Shown: piece by piece, positions 1 to 8,162 of the stretch
Position numbering within the stretch: position 1 is the stretch's first letter
Layout: every line of letters begins with the position of its first letter
Source of the DNA: Anaerolineae bacterium
GTDB lineage: Bacteria > Chloroflexota > Anaerolineae > B4-G1 > SLSP01
Direction of reading: 5' to 3'
Assembly (NCBI GenBank): GCA_016931315.1
Contig: JAFGFB010000107.1
Coordinates: 1-41,744 of the forward strand
DNA: 41,744 bases
Notes under the pieces: model-generated
Told to the model about the DNA's origin: nothing
What the model saw: the letters and a program-made list of their open reading frames with translations, nothing else
Databases searched by the model: none
Program-made: the position numbers and the translations under genes

Positions 1-98
1 ATTACACCAAGATGCCGTGTGGGCTAGCCTGCCGCGGGGCAACTGTGGGGTTGATGGCAGATCGTTTACCTGCTACGAATGCCCCACACAAGCCATTC

Positions 99-126
99 TT
101 GACAAATAGAACATTTGTTTTATACT
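99..126 (+). promoter_or_regulatory. Sigma-70 promoter with overlapping SOS/LexA-like box
   Basis: A perfect -35 TTGACA (99-104) and a -10 TATACT (121-126) are separated by 16 bp. Inside the spacer lies AGAACATTTGTTTT (108-121), which fits the Gram-positive-type LexA pattern GAAC-N4-GTTY. A repressor bound there would block the promoter. The downstream gene has a GGAGGA ribosome site at 133-138, five bases before its ATG. The promoter is seen directly. LexA control is inferred. Confidence 0.7.
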
Positions 127-143
127 GGTAGTGGAGGATAGCG

Positions 144-1289
144 ATGGGACCCCTGGAAAAGCTACAATTGTTAGCGCAGGCAGCAGCCTATGAACCCGCG
201 GAGGATGTAGGGCTTACAGGGACACATCTCCCCACGGCAGCAGCGCCAGCAGAAATGCTCGGATGCATCCACTATGCCGCCACGCCTAAAGGACGCATTC
301 CTCTGCTCAAGACGCTGGTCTCCTCCGCCTGCGAACGCGATTGCGCCTACTGTCCCTTTCGCTCAGGGCGAGATTTCCGCCGCGAGACCTTCACCCCCGA
401 TGACCTTGCAGGCTTGTTCCTGCAACTCTACCGCGCGGATCTGGTCCAAGGCATTTTCTTAAGTTCCGGACTGGTCGGAGGAGGTCCGCGCACACAAGAT
501 CGCATTCTAGATACCGCCACACTCCTGCGCAAGCGTTATGGCTTCCGCGGTTATATGCACCTCAAGGTGATGCCGGGTGCGGAGCGGGATCAAGTTGCGG
601 CGACAATGGCGCTGGCGGATCGCGTCTCGGTAAACCTGGAGGGACCTAACGCGCGCCGCCTGAGTTTCCTCGCCCCGCACAAGCACTTCAGCGAGGAGTT
701 GGTACAACGACTGCAATGGATTCACGAGCTGCGCGAGGCGCAGGGCGGACGCGGGCCAAGCACAACAACGCAATTTGTGGTAGGCGCAGCAGGCGAGAGC
801 GATGCAGAGTTATTGCTCACGACGGAATTCTTCTATCGAAAGCAGCGGATGGCGCGCGCGTACTTCAGCAGCTTTCATCCCATCAGCGATACGCCACTAG
901 AGGGGCTACCGCCCTCCTCACCTGAGCGTGAGGTGCGGCTCTATCAGGCGTCGTTCCTGCTACGGGATTATGGATTCACTGCCGAGGAATTACCCTTCGA
1001 TGCTATAGGCAACCTCCCGCTGAAAGAAGACCCCAAGGTAGCCTGGGCAGAGGAGCATCTCAGCCAAACTCCAGTTGAGTTGAATCGCGCACCCAGGGAA
1101 CAGCTGCTACGGGTTCCCGGCGTGGGCATCAAAGGCGTGGAACAAATTCTCGAGGCGCGCCGCAAGGGGACATTGTGCGACCTCAGCCAACTGCGAAAGC
1201 TGGGATTGCCCGTGCAACGCGTAGCGCCGTATATTCTCCTCGATGGAAAGCAACCTGCCAGGCAGTTGCAGCTGTGGCCAGTGGCGTAG
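144..1289 (+). CDS. Radical SAM protein with C-terminal helix-hairpin-helix (putative DNA modification/repair)
   Basis: This is a 381-residue radical-SAM enzyme. The CxxxCxxC cluster motif is C63, C67 and C70 (sequence CERDCAYC), and the barrel follows. Residues about 312-355 form a helix-hairpin-helix segment (NRAPREQLLRVPGVG) that in other proteins binds DNA non-specifically. This architecture matches the family annotated as putative DNA modification/repair radical SAM protein, whose substrate is unknown. The ATG at 144 has a strong GGAGGA site. The promoter carries an SOS-like box, which agrees with a DNA-damage role. No partner gene is visible upstream because the window begins 143 bp before it. 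The family call is firm, the function is not. Confidence 0.85.
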   Translation: MGPLEKLQLLAQAAAYEPAEDVGLTGTHLPTAAAPAEMLGCIHYAATPKGRIPLLKTLVSSACERDCAYCPFRSGRDFRRETFTPDDLAGLFLQLYRADLVQGIFLSSGLVGGGPRTQDRILDTATLLRKRYGFRGYMHLKVMPGAERDQVAATMALADRVSVNLEGPNARRLSFLAPHKHFSEELVQRLQWIHELREAQGGRGPSTTTQFVVGAAGESDAELLLTTEFFYRKQRMARAYFSSFHPISDTPLEGLPPSSPEREVRLYQASFLLRDYGFTAEELPFDAIGNLPLKEDPKVAWAEEHLSQTPVELNRAPREQLLRVPGVGIKGVEQILEARRKGTLCDLSQLRKLGLPVQRVAPYILLDGKQPARQLQLWPVA

Positions 1290-1367
1290 AGCTTGCACTT
1301 AAGCGTTCACCGTCAACCGCATCGGGGCACAGACGACCAGAGGAAATTTTGAGTATCCATCTACACA

Positions 1368-1402
1368 ATATTGGGAGCGGCGTGCAGTGCCGCTCCCAAT
1401 AT
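1368..1402. terminator. Hairpin between convergent genes, probable bidirectional terminator
   Basis: A perfect 14-bp inverted repeat (1368-1381 and 1389-1402, loop of 7) lies in the 141-bp gap between the convergent radical-SAM gene and mtnA. The T-run on either side is weak, so terminator function is inferred from position. Confidence 0.6.
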
Positions 1403-1430
1403 GCTTTCTGAACTAACAGCGGGAAAGAAC

Positions 1431-2471
1431 TCAACGCAATAGCTGCGCTAAGGTCTTGATGAAGGGTGGGCGCGCGATGCCGCGCTCAGTGATGATAGCG
1501 GTGATATAGCGTGCTGGGGTGATATCAAAGGCGGGGTTCGCCGCGGTTGCGCCCTCTGGGGCAATGCGGCACGTGCCCACGCAGGTCACCTCCTCCGCAG
1601 AACGTTCCTCGATTGCAATGTCATCACCGGTAGGCGTTGAAAGGTCCACAGTGCTGGTAGGACCGACCACGTAGAAGGGAATGCCATGCGCGTGCGCGGC
1701 CAACGCCAAATGATAGGTGCCGATTTTATTCGCCGTATCACCATTGGCAGCGATGCGGTCACAGCCTACCACACACAGGTCCACACCACGAGTGCGCATG
1801 ATGTGCGCCGCTGCCCCATCCACAATCAGGGTATAAGGCACACCGAGTTGTTGCAATTCCCAGGCGGTGAGCCTCGCGCCCTGCAAGCGAGGGCGGGTCT
1901 CATCCACAAAAGCGTGGACACGCTTGCCCGCCTCGTGTGCGGCGATGATAACCCGCAATGCCGTGCCGAATTCGCCCGTTGCCAGAGGACCGGTGTTGCA
2001 ATGGTGAAGGATGTGGGCCTCCTCTGGAACCAACGGTAGGGCATGTTGTCCGATAGCCAGGTTTGCCTGCCGCTCCTGCTCATAGATGGCGTGAGCCTCC
2101 TCCAAAACTGCATCGCGCACTGCGGCGACGGCCTTTAGAGCAGGATCAGCAGCGCGAGCCAACACACGATCCAGCGCACCGGAAAGGTTGACGGCGGTCG
2201 GACGCGCCGCGCGCAACACGGCATCAGCCTCGCCAAGCGCCACGCGTAAATCGGCGATGCTTGCCGCATCGCAATCAAATGCCGCTAGCGCCATTCCATA
2301 GGCGGCAGTGATACCAATGGCTGGGGCGCCACGCACCACCATTTCACGGATGGCAACGGCAACAGCCGGCGCGTTGGTGTAATCGAGATAGACCACGTTG
2401 TGGGGCAATTCGCGCTGATCCAGCAAACGCAAGCGATTTCCGATCCAGGCGATGGCATGATAGGTATCCAT
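1431..2471 (-). CDS. mtnA: S-methyl-5-thioribose-1-phosphate isomerase
   Basis: The enzyme isomerises 5-methylthioribose-1-phosphate to methylthioribulose-1-phosphate in the methionine salvage pathway. At 346 residues it has normal family length. Diagnostic segments are VVRGAPAIGITAAYG (about 45-59), HHCNTGPLATGEFGTAL with the catalytic cysteine C158, and GCDRIAANGDTANKIGTY with the catalytic aspartate. The ATG is preceded by a GGGAG ribosome site. No other salvage gene is adjacent, so in this window it stands alone and faces the upstream radical-SAM gene. Confidence 0.95.
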   Translation of the reverse strand: MDTYHAIAWIGNRLRLLDQRELPHNVVYLDYTNAPAVAVAIREMVVRGAPAIGITAAYGMALAAFDCDAASIADLRVALGEADAVLRAARPTAVNLSGALDRVLARAADPALKAVAAVRDAVLEEAHAIYEQERQANLAIGQHALPLVPEEAHILHHCNTGPLATGEFGTALRVIIAAHEAGKRVHAFVDETRPRLQGARLTAWELQQLGVPYTLIVDGAAAHIMRTRGVDLCVVGCDRIAANGDTANKIGTYHLALAAHAHGIPFYVVGPTSTVDLSTPTGDDIAIEERSAEEVTCVGTCRIAPEGATAANPAFDITPARYITAIITERGIARPPFIKTLAQLLR

Positions 2472-2568
2472 GAAAACTCCCTAAGGTTCTGTAAGTACAT
2501 CGGAAGATAAATTGTCCGCGATAATCCGAATAAGCACGTCTTGCAGTCAAAACCCACTTTTTGTTAGC

Positions 2569-2605
2569 TGTTTTTGCGGCGGCGCTCCGCACCGCCGCAA
2601 AAACA
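2569..2605. repeat. GC-rich palindrome with T-run before and A-run after
   Basis: A 14-bp inverted repeat (2569-2582 and 2592-2605) is built as T5-GC stem-A5. It sits between mtnA and the 3' end of the SDR gene. An intrinsic terminator would have A before and T after the stem, so this polarity argues against simple termination. The palindrome resembles the hairpin cores of the MITE-like elements elsewhere in the window but lacks their terminal repeats. Confidence 0.6.
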
Positions 2606-2621
2606 CCTTATTTTTCCGTAC

Positions 2622-3632
2622 TCATGGTAATGCGGGGCCAGGCACTGGCTGGCGAGCAGTACGACCAATACGCCGTTGCTGCCAGTATGGCGATTTGCGC
2701 AACAACCAGGCCCGCACGAAAGGACGTGCCAGCCGAATGAGGTGACGTTTGGATCCAAGCAGTGCTCGCATATCCGCGGTATAATCATCAAAGGTGCGCT
2801 GCTGATAATGCAGCAACCGCTCACTCTCGGAAGAATCTACCCAATCAGTGGGGAAATAACCGCCGCCAAAAGCCTCCGCAGGCAGCATCCCAATACCCAT
2901 CGTGGTCATCACTTTCGAGACAATCTCACCGTAGAGAAGCTGGCATTTCGGCCCCCCCCCGATCAACAGCAGCTTCCCCCAGATTTCTTCGGAACTCACC
3001 GCATTCGCTACAGCGACGCCCACATCACGGGTATGAGTGAACTCCATGCGGTTATCCAGAGGTATCTGAAAAAGATACGGATCGAGAGTCAGGCCAATCG
3101 GCAAAGTGGCGGAGAAGCGTAGGATAGACCACTGCAGGTTAGAGGCTTTGACCATCCACTCACAAGCAACTTTATGCTTAGAATAGTGCTCGATAGGGTC
3201 TACCGGATCAGTCGCCGTACGCGGTGGGGGCAAGTGCTGGGTCACACCAAAGACGTGGTAGGATGAGGAAAAAATCAGTTTGGGCGGGCGCGGTTGAGAG
3301 CGACAAGCCTCAACGATGTGATGCGTTCCGCCCACATTGACTTCCCATGCCAGATCGGGCTGATCCTCGCTGCTCGTACCGGTAGCAGAGAGTTTAGGGA
3401 TGATGAATCCCAAATGCACTACCACATCCTGACCCTGTACGGCGGCATTCACATCCGCTGCGTTGCGCAAATCACCCCAGACAGTTTCGATTTTGTCGCC
3501 AAAGCGTGCTGCCCGTGCACGATTTGCCTCTGTGGGCGTATCGAAGCAACGCACTTGATGCCAGCGATCCAGAAGCGCCTCCAGGGCGCTCATCCCGATA
3601 TTCCCAAAGGCGCCAGTCAGTAATACACGCAT
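2622..3632 (-). CDS. NAD(P)-dependent epimerase/dehydratase (extended SDR)
   Basis: This 336-residue extended short-chain dehydrogenase/reductase starts with the Rossmann motif TGAFGNIG (residues 6-13). It has the catalytic serine region SSS (122-124) and the Y150-xxx-K154 pair (YSKHK). These features indicate a nucleotide-sugar epimerase/dehydratase or a related oxidoreductase. The substrate cannot be read from the sequence. An AAGGAG site precedes the ATG. The gene starts 40 bp downstream of the tetR stop on the same strand, so it is probably co-transcribed with, and controlled by, that regulator. Confidence 0.85.
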   Translation of the reverse strand: MRVLLTGAFGNIGMSALEALLDRWHQVRCFDTPTEANRARAARFGDKIETVWGDLRNAADVNAAVQGQDVVVHLGFIIPKLSATGTSSEDQPDLAWEVNVGGTHHIVEACRSQPRPPKLIFSSSYHVFGVTQHLPPPRTATDPVDPIEHYSKHKVACEWMVKASNLQWSILRFSATLPIGLTLDPYLFQIPLDNRMEFTHTRDVGVAVANAVSSEEIWGKLLLIGGGPKCQLLYGEIVSKVMTTMGIGMLPAEAFGGGYFPTDWVDSSESERLLHYQQRTFDDYTADMRALLGSKRHLIRLARPFVRAWLLRKSPYWQQRRIGRTARQPVPGPALP

Positions 3633-3672
3633 AATGATTCTCCTTCCTATCCATTGAGCACAAGTTTAACCC

Positions 3673-4278
3673 TCAGGCGACACATTCAGGTAGTAGCCCT
3701 GTCAGCATCAGGCGCAAGCTCTCTCGCATCACCGTGGACCAATCCATCACTTGTAGGTCAAGAGTGCTCTGGAGCAGCATCCCTACAGCCCACGAGACCA
3801 ACATCTGTGACGCGATCTGCGGATCCATCGGTCGCAGCGAACCTTCGGCGACGCCCTTCTCAATCAACATGGCAAACCACAGCTGATAACGGCGATAAGG
3901 TTGAATTGTGGCTTCCCATATAAGGGAGTCGCGTTGCGCGGCAGACATGAACTCCATGAACATCGGGAGGTTGCCATCGGCAGTATGAAGAACTGCCTGG
4001 AAGGCCTCCGCCATGCGGGTGAGTGCTTCTGGAACAGTAGAAGCCTCTGCTTGCAAGGTCGCGATGCTGCTGTCGAGTTCATCCAGCCAGCGCTCCAACA
4101 GAGCGATGAAGAGCGCCTGTTTAGAGGGAAAATGATAGTAGAAGGCGCCCTTGCTGATCCCGGCAACGTTGCAGATTTCCGCCACGCCCGTGGCATCATA
4201 GCCGTTGCGGGAAAAGCTCGCGGCTGCGGCATCTAAAATGCGGGTGTAGGTTTCCTCACTACGCTGTTGTATCGCCAT
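3673..4278 (-). CDS. TetR/AcrR family transcriptional regulator
   Basis: The 201-residue protein has the typical TetR N-terminus: a helix-turn-helix around residues 28-50 (VAEICNVAGISKGAFYYHF), followed by an all-helical ligand domain. The ATG at 4278 is preferred over a TTG nine bases upstream because the family starts about ten residues before the first helix. Neither start has a clear Shine-Dalgarno site. An almost perfect palindrome lies just downstream of its -10 box, so it probably represses itself and the co-directional SDR gene. The inducer is unknown. Confidence 0.92.
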   Translation of the reverse strand: MAIQQRSEETYTRILDAAAASFSRNGYDATGVAEICNVAGISKGAFYYHFPSKQALFIALLERWLDELDSSIATLQAEASTVPEALTRMAEAFQAVLHTADGNLPMFMEFMSAAQRDSLIWEATIQPYRRYQLWFAMLIEKGVAEGSLRPMDPQIASQMLVSWAVGMLLQSTLDLQVMDWSTVMRESLRLMLTGLLPECVA

Positions 4279-4306
4279 AAGTGCCAAAGAAAGGAAGAAA
4301 AAAAAT

Positions 4307-4351
4307 ACCGACCGGTCAGTTTTATTCTAACACAAGATTAATATTTGTCAA
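4307..4351 (-). promoter_or_regulatory. tetR promoter and palindromic operator
   Basis: On the minus strand TTGACA (4346-4351) and TAGAAT (4324-4329) are spaced by 16 bp. The 14-bp operator ACCGACCGGTCAGT (4307-4320) is a palindrome with one mismatched pair and covers the expected transcription start. GACCGGTC-centred operators are common for TetR proteins. The -35 overlaps the last codons of the upstream lipoprotein gene. Confidence 0.8.
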
Positions 4352-5514
4352 TAATTCTGCTCCCAAGATACGTAGGCATCGTACATCTCAGGCAGGGTTT
4401 TCCATTCTACCTGCCCTGAGGCTACATACGGCGAAATCGCCTGTAGCCAGGTCTCCAAAAGTGTTGGATCAAGCACACCTCCCAGACTCCAGGCAACATA
4501 ATAAGTATTCACCTGCCCCGGCTGTGATAAGGCAACTGCCCGATCGAACTCCTGCAAAAAAGCGTCAATATCCTCAGCAGTGAACTCACCACAAACCTGG
4601 TCCAGGGCTTCCTCTGCCATACAAGACAGACCACCGCTGGAGGGAAGTATCACTAGCCGGCCGTCAGGATCATGAGTCAGCCAATCGGCGCCGCTGGAAG
4701 CCCGCCAGGGATGCAGACGGTCCTCCAAATCAGGCGGGAATGTATCGTGGCAAGCCGCCGGGCTAGGACAATCACGGTATTCAAGCGGACGGTCTTCAAG
4801 AGGCAGCGACATGACCGCGTAGGCCACCGTTCCAGTAGTGAAGAGATAGCCCGCATCAGCAGCGCTGACGACCCAATCACAGTGCGAAACGATGCCGGAA
4901 ACATGGCGCACCGTAACCCCCAGAGACTCCAACTGCTGCTTTTCGGCGCGCAATCTGGCGGTATTGGGAGCGCAAGCTTCGCTTTGCTGGCCCCCGATAT
5001 CGGCATGGACACCCACGCCGTGCCCACGTTGTTCCATTTCAAGCAGTATATTATCACCCCACGCCAACACACCATCAGTCAATTCTTTACTCTCCCAGGT
5101 CAACTTAGCGCCGTAAGTCTCAAAAAGGGATGCATATTCGCGCATCAGTTGAGCGTGGCGCTCAAATTTAACCTGGTTGAACTGATCGCTCCAGCCCTCG
5201 AGGTGTACCATGATGCCGAGGTAGAGAACCGCGGGCGAAGAAGCGCTACTGCAATCAGCGGGGCAGTTCTGTGGATTCTCAGGACCGCCACAGATACCAT
5301 CGCCACAGCGCAAGTCCGGTTCACCGAAAACAGATGGCTGAGTAGCGGTAGGTCTCGGGATTGGAGAAGGCTCGATAGCAGGCGTTTCTACCACCTCAGC
5401 GGTCACAATAGGATGTACCGGTGTTAATCCGACTGGCGTCGGAATGGGGGTGGTCGAACAAGCGACAATGCTGAGTAAAACCAGCAGGCTCAATATGAGG
5501 ATAGGCCATTTCAC
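4348..5514 (-). CDS. Secreted lipoprotein, polysaccharide-deacetylase-like
   Basis: The start is the GTG at 5514, which follows a clear GGAGG site by seven bases. It opens a lipoprotein signal peptide ending in SIVAC, giving about 388 residues. A Pro/Thr-rich linker and a cysteine-rich CGDG-type segment with six cysteines come next. The C-terminal 290 residues contain spaced motifs such as GHGVGVHAD, VSGIVSHCDW and LHPWRAS. These suggest a NodB/polysaccharide-deacetylase-type barrel with altered metal ligands. The lipoprotein call is secure. The enzymatic call is tentative. Confidence 0.6.
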   Translation of the reverse strand: MKWPILILSLLVLLSIVACSTTPIPTPVGLTPVHPIVTAEVVETPAIEPSPIPRPTATQPSVFGEPDLRCGDGICGGPENPQNCPADCSSASSPAVLYLGIMVHLEGWSDQFNQVKFERHAQLMREYASLFETYGAKLTWESKELTDGVLAWGDNILLEMEQRGHGVGVHADIGGQQSEACAPNTARLRAEKQQLESLGVTVRHVSGIVSHCDWVVSAADAGYLFTTGTVAYAVMSLPLEDRPLEYRDCPSPAACHDTFPPDLEDRLHPWRASSGADWLTHDPDGRLVILPSSGGLSCMAEEALDQVCGEFTAEDIDAFLQEFDRAVALSQPGQVNTYYVAWSLGGVLDPTLLETWLQAISPYVASGQVEWKTLPEMYDAYVSWEQNY

Positions 5515-5595
5515 TTCAATACCTCCACCATGTAAAAAATACAGGCATTCGTAGCAGTTCAGGTGACTTCTGTATACCCCGCAAGGCACGCTGCT

Positions 5596-5634
5596 AGGGT
5601 CGGTTGCGCAGCAACCGGGTTGCTGCACAACCCT
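5596..5634. repeat. Imperfect hairpin upstream of lipoprotein gene
   Basis: GGTTGCGCAGCAACC (5602-5616) can pair with the following GGTTGCTGCACAACC with a single mismatch. The palindrome lies in the 244-bp gap between two minus-strand lipoprotein genes, upstream of the GTG at 5514. Its function is unknown. It could be a terminator remnant for the gene at 5759 or a 5' leader structure. Confidence 0.45.
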
Positions 5635-5643
5635 GGTACGAAT

Positions 5644-5677
5644 GCCCCGCTTACGCTTCAATAGCCTTATGCGGGGC
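5644..5677. repeat. Short inverted repeat (GCCCCGC / GCGGGGC)
   Basis: A 7-bp GC-only inverted repeat (5644-5650 and 5671-5677) with a 20-nt loop lies 82 bp downstream of the 5759-6520 gene stop on the minus strand. A weak terminator or structured leader is possible. No T-run follows. Confidence 0.35.
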
Positions 5678-5758
5678 GTAACATGATGGCGCTATGCTGA
5701 CCGACCGGTACAGTTCCAGATGCAGCAGCCTCCCTTTGAAAATAACCTTCAGATACCG

Positions 5759-6520
5759 TTATTCGAAAGCCCGACCCACTAGCTGCACCGCATCAATCTC
5801 ATTCCAACTCTGGATAATGCTCTGGTCCAAAGTGATGCGCACACCAAATACGCGTTCCTCGATTCCTTCAACCGGAATAGTAAGGACATGCGGGCAGTCT
5901 TCATCGGTGCGCGGGCCATCCTCCCAGACGGCGATGTAGTCAGAGACAGGGGTGATCACCTCGACGCGGATGATAGAACCCGGGCTGTAAGTCTCGTAAA
6001 TGCGAATCTGATCTGGAAATACGGGGATAGCATAGCGTAGCTCGAGCCACTCATAGGGAGAGCTGCTCGTACTTGAAGCCCAGGCAGTGACAAAGTCGCC
6101 GCATTCTTGTGTATTGGGCGCACCAATAGCCTGGATGGCAGCCCAATCTGGATTGCCATACTCCGAGCTGGCAGTAGCGGTCACCGCCCATTGCTCGAGA
6201 AACTGGCCCTGAAGCGCCGGCACTTCGGTTGTGGCGGCAGGCGTCTCTTCGGTGGCAGCAGGAGTCTCTTCAGTAACAACGGACGTCTCTTCAGTGGCGG
6301 CAGGAGTCTCTTCAGTGACAACGGGCGCCTCTTCGGTGGCGGCAGGAGTCTCCTCAGTGACAACGGGTGCCTCTTCAGTAACAGCAGGCACTTCTTCGGT
6401 GACAGCGGGCACCTCATCGGTGACGGCGGGCGTCGTATCATCACCCACCAGTGAACATGCTAGCGCTGCCATCGCCAGCAACACAATCAGTCCTACTAGA
6501 AGAAAGCGTGAGCTTTTCAT
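5759..6520 (-). CDS. Lipoprotein with heptad Thr/Glu/Pro repeat linker and discoidin-like C-terminal domain
   Basis: The 253-residue protein has a signal peptide with a lipobox-like ALAC (cysteine 22). Next comes a linker of ten seven-residue repeats of the type VTEETPA (residues 33-102). The C-terminal domain (about 105-253) has a pattern seen in F5/8C/discoidin-like carbohydrate-binding folds: AVTATASSEYG near its start and WLELRYAIPVFPDQIRIYE in its middle. It is probably anchored outside the membrane and displays a binding domain on an acidic stalk. A GGGAGG site precedes the ATG. The ligand is unknown. Confidence 0.7.
   Translation of the reverse strand: MKSSRFLLVGLIVLLAMAALACSLVGDDTTPAVTDEVPAVTEEVPAVTEEAPVVTEETPAATEEAPVVTEETPAATEETSVVTEETPAATEETPAATTEVPALQGQFLEQWAVTATASSEYGNPDWAAIQAIGAPNTQECGDFVTAWASSTSSSPYEWLELRYAIPVFPDQIRIYETYSPGSIIRVEVITPVSDYIAVWEDGPRTDEDCPHVLTIPVEGIEERVFGVRITLDQSIIQSWNEIDAVQLVGRAFE
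6215..6424 (-). repeat. Ten 21-bp tandem repeats inside lipoprotein gene
   Basis: About 210 bp encode ten consecutive 7-residue units (VTDEVPA, VTEEVPA, VTEETPA and variants). The units differ by small substitutions. Such arrays often change copy number by slippage, which would alter the stalk length of the protein. Confidence 0.8.
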
Positions 6521-6972
6521 AGTAACCTCCCTAATAGACTATTCTTGTGCTCCCAGGCAATTTCACTATCAATGCTTAAGCGCGCACAAGTGGATAGGTT
6601 ATTCTGTTGAATCGGAGATGGCAAGGACGCTCGATGCGATGATATCTCAAAGTGAAAAACAAGACCGCAGAAAGCCGGGATTTCAACCGGTAATTCACCC
6701 CGCTTTCATCATACTGCAAGTTACAGTTGGCGCAAATTACCGGGTATAGGACAAGTCGCTGGGAAGATCAAAAATTGACTTCATTAAACACTTGCGTTTT
6801 GATACGTTGGCACGCCGAAGAAGCGCAGAGGCAGGTTGTTTTGTTATTTTCGTGGACGGGGGCTTCACCCCGTCCACGAAAATCATATGCAGAAAGAAGG
6901 CGCAGAGAGTTGATCGCTGATGAAGGCCGTTTACAAAACGATGATCGGGTCCAGGCCGAAAAAGCATGCCGG
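6521..6972. other. 452-bp non-coding gap
   Basis: No convincing gene is seen in this stretch between mrp and the lipoprotein gene. Short frames lack ribosome sites and family similarity. It holds the lipoprotein gene's leader at the left side and a 16-bp palindrome at 6846-6883. A TTGATACGTT string near 6797 is also found at the left end of the MITE-like copy near 41610. Confidence 0.6.
6846..6883. repeat. 16-bp perfect palindrome with T-run before and A-run after
   Basis: The arms 6846-6861 and 6868-6883 are perfectly complementary with a 6-nt loop and have the layout ATTTT-GC stem-AAAAT. It lies 90 bp downstream of the mrp stop on the minus strand. The T-first polarity is opposite to an intrinsic terminator and matches the other palindromes of this window. 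Confidence 0.65.
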
Positions 6973-8037
6973 TCAGGCGTTCAGCGCATCGCGTACTTGC
7001 TCAACAACACGCGCCACATCCGGATTCGTGTAGGTTTCAATTTCGCCGGCGTCGGAGAGCTGGGTAAGTTCGGAATCCAGACCCATCTGTCCCAGGAATT
7101 GGGTGTTGAATGCCAACGCCATCTCCTCAGCACGCCCCTTGCCGAAAATCTCGTGACGCTCACCGCAGTGCGGGCAAATGACGTAGCTCATGTTTTCCAC
7201 GATGCCGATGATGGGCACGTGCAGCTGCTCAGCCATGCGCGCCGCCTTGCGCACCACCATATCCGCCAGGTCCTGTGGCGAGGTGACGATGACAACACCA
7301 CTCACAGGCAGAGATTGCATCACCGTCAACGCCGCATCCGAGGTCCCAGGCGGCAAATCCACGAGCAATACATCCAGGTCGCCCCAGAAGACGTCATTCC
7401 AGAACTGCTGAATCGCACCAGAAATCAGGGGTCCGCGCCAGATTACAGCCTCATCTTGCTCCTGCAGCAGCAAATTGATAGACATGAGTTTGATCCCACC
7501 CGAGCTGAGAGGGGGGATAATGCCCAGCGGACCCATCACTGGCACTTCATTGACGCCCAATAGCTTGGGGACGCTGGGTCCGGTGATATCGGCGTCGAGG
7601 ATACCTACGCGCAAACCCTGCTTGCGCAAGCCCGCCGCGAGCAATGCCGCGGTAGTGGATTTGCCCACCCCACCCTTGCCGCTCATCACGGCGATGATGG
7701 ATTTGACTTTGTTCATCTGCCCGGCCAGGGATTGGTGTGCCGGCTCTTTCCTGCCCTGGCGCAGTTTAGAGACCATACGCTCCTTTTCCTGCGGCGTCAT
7801 CGCCGTCATCGTGACCTGCGGCTTCAAGCCAGCATCCAATCCAGTTACTGCGTGCTCCACATCCGCAGCGATAGTACCCTGCAAGGGGCAGTTGGGGACC
7901 GTGAGCGCTATCGTAATGTGAACCACAGCACCCTGAATCTTAACCTCACGTACCATGCCCAATTCGACAATATTGCGGTGGATTTCAGGGTCCATCACCT
8001 GTTCCAACGCCTGCATGACTTGTTCAACCGAAACCAT
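6973..8037 (-). CDS. mrp: Mrp/NBP35-type iron-sulfur cluster carrier ATPase
   Basis: The 354-residue protein is a P-loop ATPase that carries and transfers Fe-S clusters in the cytoplasm. Residues 1-80 form an N-terminal MIP18/DUF59 domain. The deviant Walker A GKGGVGKST is at 120-128, VLLVDLPPGTSD is further on, and the cluster-binding pair C288-xx-C291 lies in VICPHCGE. Domain order and length are standard for bacterial Mrp/ApbC. An AGGAGG site precedes the ATG. It follows def on the same strand with a 125-bp gap. Confidence 0.95.
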   Translation of the reverse strand: MVSVEQVMQALEQVMDPEIHRNIVELGMVREVKIQGAVVHITIALTVPNCPLQGTIAADVEHAVTGLDAGLKPQVTMTAMTPQEKERMVSKLRQGRKEPAHQSLAGQMNKVKSIIAVMSGKGGVGKSTTAALLAAGLRKQGLRVGILDADITGPSVPKLLGVNEVPVMGPLGIIPPLSSGGIKLMSINLLLQEQDEAVIWRGPLISGAIQQFWNDVFWGDLDVLLVDLPPGTSDAALTVMQSLPVSGVVIVTSPQDLADMVVRKAARMAEQLHVPIIGIVENMSYVICPHCGERHEIFGKGRAEEMALAFNTQFLGQMGLDSELTQLSDAGEIETYTNPDVARVVEQVRDALNA

Positions 8038-8162
8038 GAATCTGCCTCCTAAAATAAACTGCAGCCGCGTGACTGCTCAAGCAACATTCGAACGGGGTAG
8101 GCCAAACCCGGCATAATCCCCCAAAACAATGATCTCAATCAAAACGGCTTTGGGAAAAGGCG

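Noticed and set aside
74-85. TACGAATGCCCC is shared with 5637-5648, and both are near GC-rich inverted repeats.
   Set aside because: A 12-base match is expected many times by chance in 42 kb, and the flanks do not align.
1370-1384. TATTGGGAGCGGCGT is repeated at about 14344 inside a gene.
   Set aside because: About one 15-base match is expected by chance in a window of this size. The second copy is coding and has no hairpin partner.
6727-7563. A plus-strand frame of 278 residues crosses the mrp region.
   Set aside because: It is antisense to mrp, has no ribosome site and shows no recognisable motif. The minus-strand frame encodes a complete Mrp.
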